Positions 62,949 through 64,000 of a DNA stretch of 64,000 nucleotides are shown here, piece by piece. Positions within the stretch are counted from its first letter, which is position 1. Every line of letters begins with the position of its first letter. The translations under genes were made by a program, and so were the position numbers. The notes beneath the pieces are model-generated. The model was not told the origin of the DNA. It worked only from the letters and a program-made list of their open reading frames with translations, and searched no databases. The DNA lies in NCBI RefSeq assembly GCF_014268275.3, contig NZ_CP077084.1, positions 4,340,001 through 4,404,000 on the forward strand, read 5' to 3'. The stretch is from Pseudomonas tritici. GTDB lineage: Bacteria; Pseudomonadota; Gammaproteobacteria; Pseudomonadales; Pseudomonadaceae.

Positions 62949-64000
62949 ATGCACACGCCCCGTATCGCGCTGGTCTGGCAAATCATGATCGGCTTGCTCG
63001 CCGGTATCGCCATTGGTGCCCTGCTGCACCGCTTTCCCGAATCCCGGCCGTGGCTGGTGGACAACCTACTGCAACCGGCGGGCGATATCTTTATCAAGCT
63101 GATGAAGATGATCGTCGTGCCTATCGTATTTTCCTGCATGGTGGTGGGCATTGCCGGCCATGGTGACGGCAAATCCCTGGGCCGAATCGGCGTGAAATCC
63201 CTGAGCTATTTCTTTTGCATCACCACCCTGGCCATCATTATCGGCCTGGTCATGGGCAACCTGCTCAAGCCCGGCGCCGGCACTGAACTGTCCAGCCTGC
63301 ATGCCGCCAACATCACCCTGCCCACCAGCAACGGCGCCGGTCATAGCCTGGGGCAGATTATCGTCAGCATCATCCCCGACAACGTGATCAACGCCATGGC
63401 CCAGGGCAGCCTGTTGTCTGTATTGTTTTTTGCGGTGATGTTCGGCCTTGGCGTGGCACGCCTGCCGGCCGAGCGCAAAGACCCCGTGATTGCGCTGCTG
63501 CGCGGCGTTGCCGATGCAATGTTCAAAGTGACCTCGATGATCATGGCCTACTCGCCCATCGGCGTATTCGGCATGATCGCAGTGACCGTCGCCAACTTCG
63601 GTTTCAGCTCATTGCTGCCGCTGGCCAAGCTGATCATGGTCAGTTACGTGGCTATCGCCTTTTTTGTGCTGGTGGTGCTCAACCTGGTAGCGCGAGTGTG
63701 CGGGATCAACCTGTTCGCGCTGATGCGCCATATCAAGGATGAACTGGTACTGGCCTTCTCCACCGCCAGCTCGGCGGCGGTGATGCCCCAACTGATGAAA
63801 AAACTCGAGACCTACGGCGTGCCGCCTTCGCTGGTGAGCTTCGTGGTGCCGGTCGGCTACTCGTTCAATCTCGACGGTGCCTCGCTGTTCCTCGGCATCG
63901 GCACCTTGTTCGTCGCGCAGCTGTACGGCATAGAGTTGAGCCTGGGCGATCAGGCCTTGTTGGTGGTGACCATGGTGCTCACCTCCAAAGGCGCTGCCGG
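62949..64000 (+). CDS. dicarboxylate/amino acid:cation symporter, truncated by window end
   Basis: The frame begins MHTPRIALVWQIMIGLLAGI at ATG 62949 and is open to the window edge (350 residues seen). It follows the GltP/DctA family: FIKLMKMIVVPIVFSCMVVG, SSAAVMPQLMKKLETYGVPP with the serine-rich hairpin, and VVPVGYSFNLDGASLFLGIG. It imports glutamate, aspartate or C4-dicarboxylates with H+ or Na+. It is 94 bp after the aminotransferase gene; a hydroxy-glutamate-like amino acid is a plausible substrate here. Confidence 0.9.
   Translation, partial: MHTPRIALVWQIMIGLLAGIAIGALLHRFPESRPWLVDNLLQPAGDIFIKLMKMIVVPIVFSCMVVGIAGHGDGKSLGRIGVKSLSYFFCITTLAIIIGLVMGNLLKPGAGTELSSLHAANITLPTSNGAGHSLGQIIVSIIPDNVINAMAQGSLLSVLFFAVMFGLGVARLPAERKDPVIALLRGVADAMFKVTSMIMAYSPIGVFGMIAVTVANFGFSSLLPLAKLIMVSYVAIAFFVLVVLNLVARVCGINLFALMRHIKDELVLAFSTASSAAVMPQLMKKLETYGVPPSLVSFVVPVGYSFNLDGASLFLGIGTLFVAQLYGIELSLGDQALLVVTMVLTSKGAA

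Noticed and set aside
1..64000. CRISPR arrays, tRNA/rRNA genes, complete insertion sequences, prophage genes
   Set aside because: None could be supported: no regularly spaced short repeats with unique spacers, no cloverleaf recognised and no intact transposase or phage structural gene seen.

Overview
The window looks like a chromosomal segment of a fluorescent-group Pseudomonas. The evidence is high-GC coding sequence, Pseudomonas-style REP palindromes (cores such as GGAGCTGGCTTGCCTGCGA) between genes, and a typical gene stock: a glucarate pathway, SfnB-like sulfur genes, a FecI/FecR/TonB iron uptake unit, LysE/LysR pairs and many MFS pumps. No rRNA, tRNA, CRISPR array or complete insertion sequence was seen.

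The most unusual part is about 1.0-14.6 kb. It packs PLP-binding proteins around a MocR/PdxR-like regulator (6974-8470). One operon holds a serine hydroxymethyltransferase, an ArgD-like aminotransferase, a YggS-type PLP-homeostasis protein and a BenE-type transporter. Next come a SerC-like aminotransferase and a second SHMT homologue whose Schiff-base lysine is replaced by threonine. Divergent from that SHMT is an MFS pump, followed by an AurF-type di-iron N-oxygenase, a matching flavin/2Fe-2S reductase, a class-I glutamine amidotransferase and an ABM-domain protein. A 13-bp sequence (ACCAGACCACTTT or its complement) lies in the same orientation about 90-100 bp ahead of both the BenE-type gene and the MFS gene, so the two halves are probably one regulon. 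I infer an undescribed specialised-metabolite or PLP-stress system that makes or handles an N-oxygenated amine.

Region by region: 15.5-20.9 kb is a decayed accessory pocket with AT-rich stretches, palindromic repeats, gene remnants and an orphan CdiI-type immunity gene. 21-29 kb holds a DUF4432 protein, small secreted proteins, LysE/LysR, a BPL_N-domain protein, a GST and an OPT transporter. 29.5-36.4 kb has a chemoreceptor, TrmK and a FadR-type regulator with the glucarate transporter and dehydratase. 36.6-40.3 kb has an antitoxin remnant, sulfonate/sulfur genes and MsrA. 40.5-49 kb has a soluble FIST-domain chemoreceptor, unknown secreted or effector-like proteins, a second MocR regulator, PanB and a DUF2986 protein. 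A 180-bp, four-copy REP array follows at 49.1-49.8 kb, then a secreted nuclease.

50.7-53.7 kb is a compact operon of an unknown protein, a double-domain KaiC-like ATPase and a soluble histidine kinase. 53.7-60.8 kb has an MFS/TetR pair and a Fur-box-preceded FecI-FecR-TonB receptor set. The window ends with a LysR-controlled RraA-family aldolase, an aminotransferase and a dicarboxylate/amino-acid symporter cut by the window edge.
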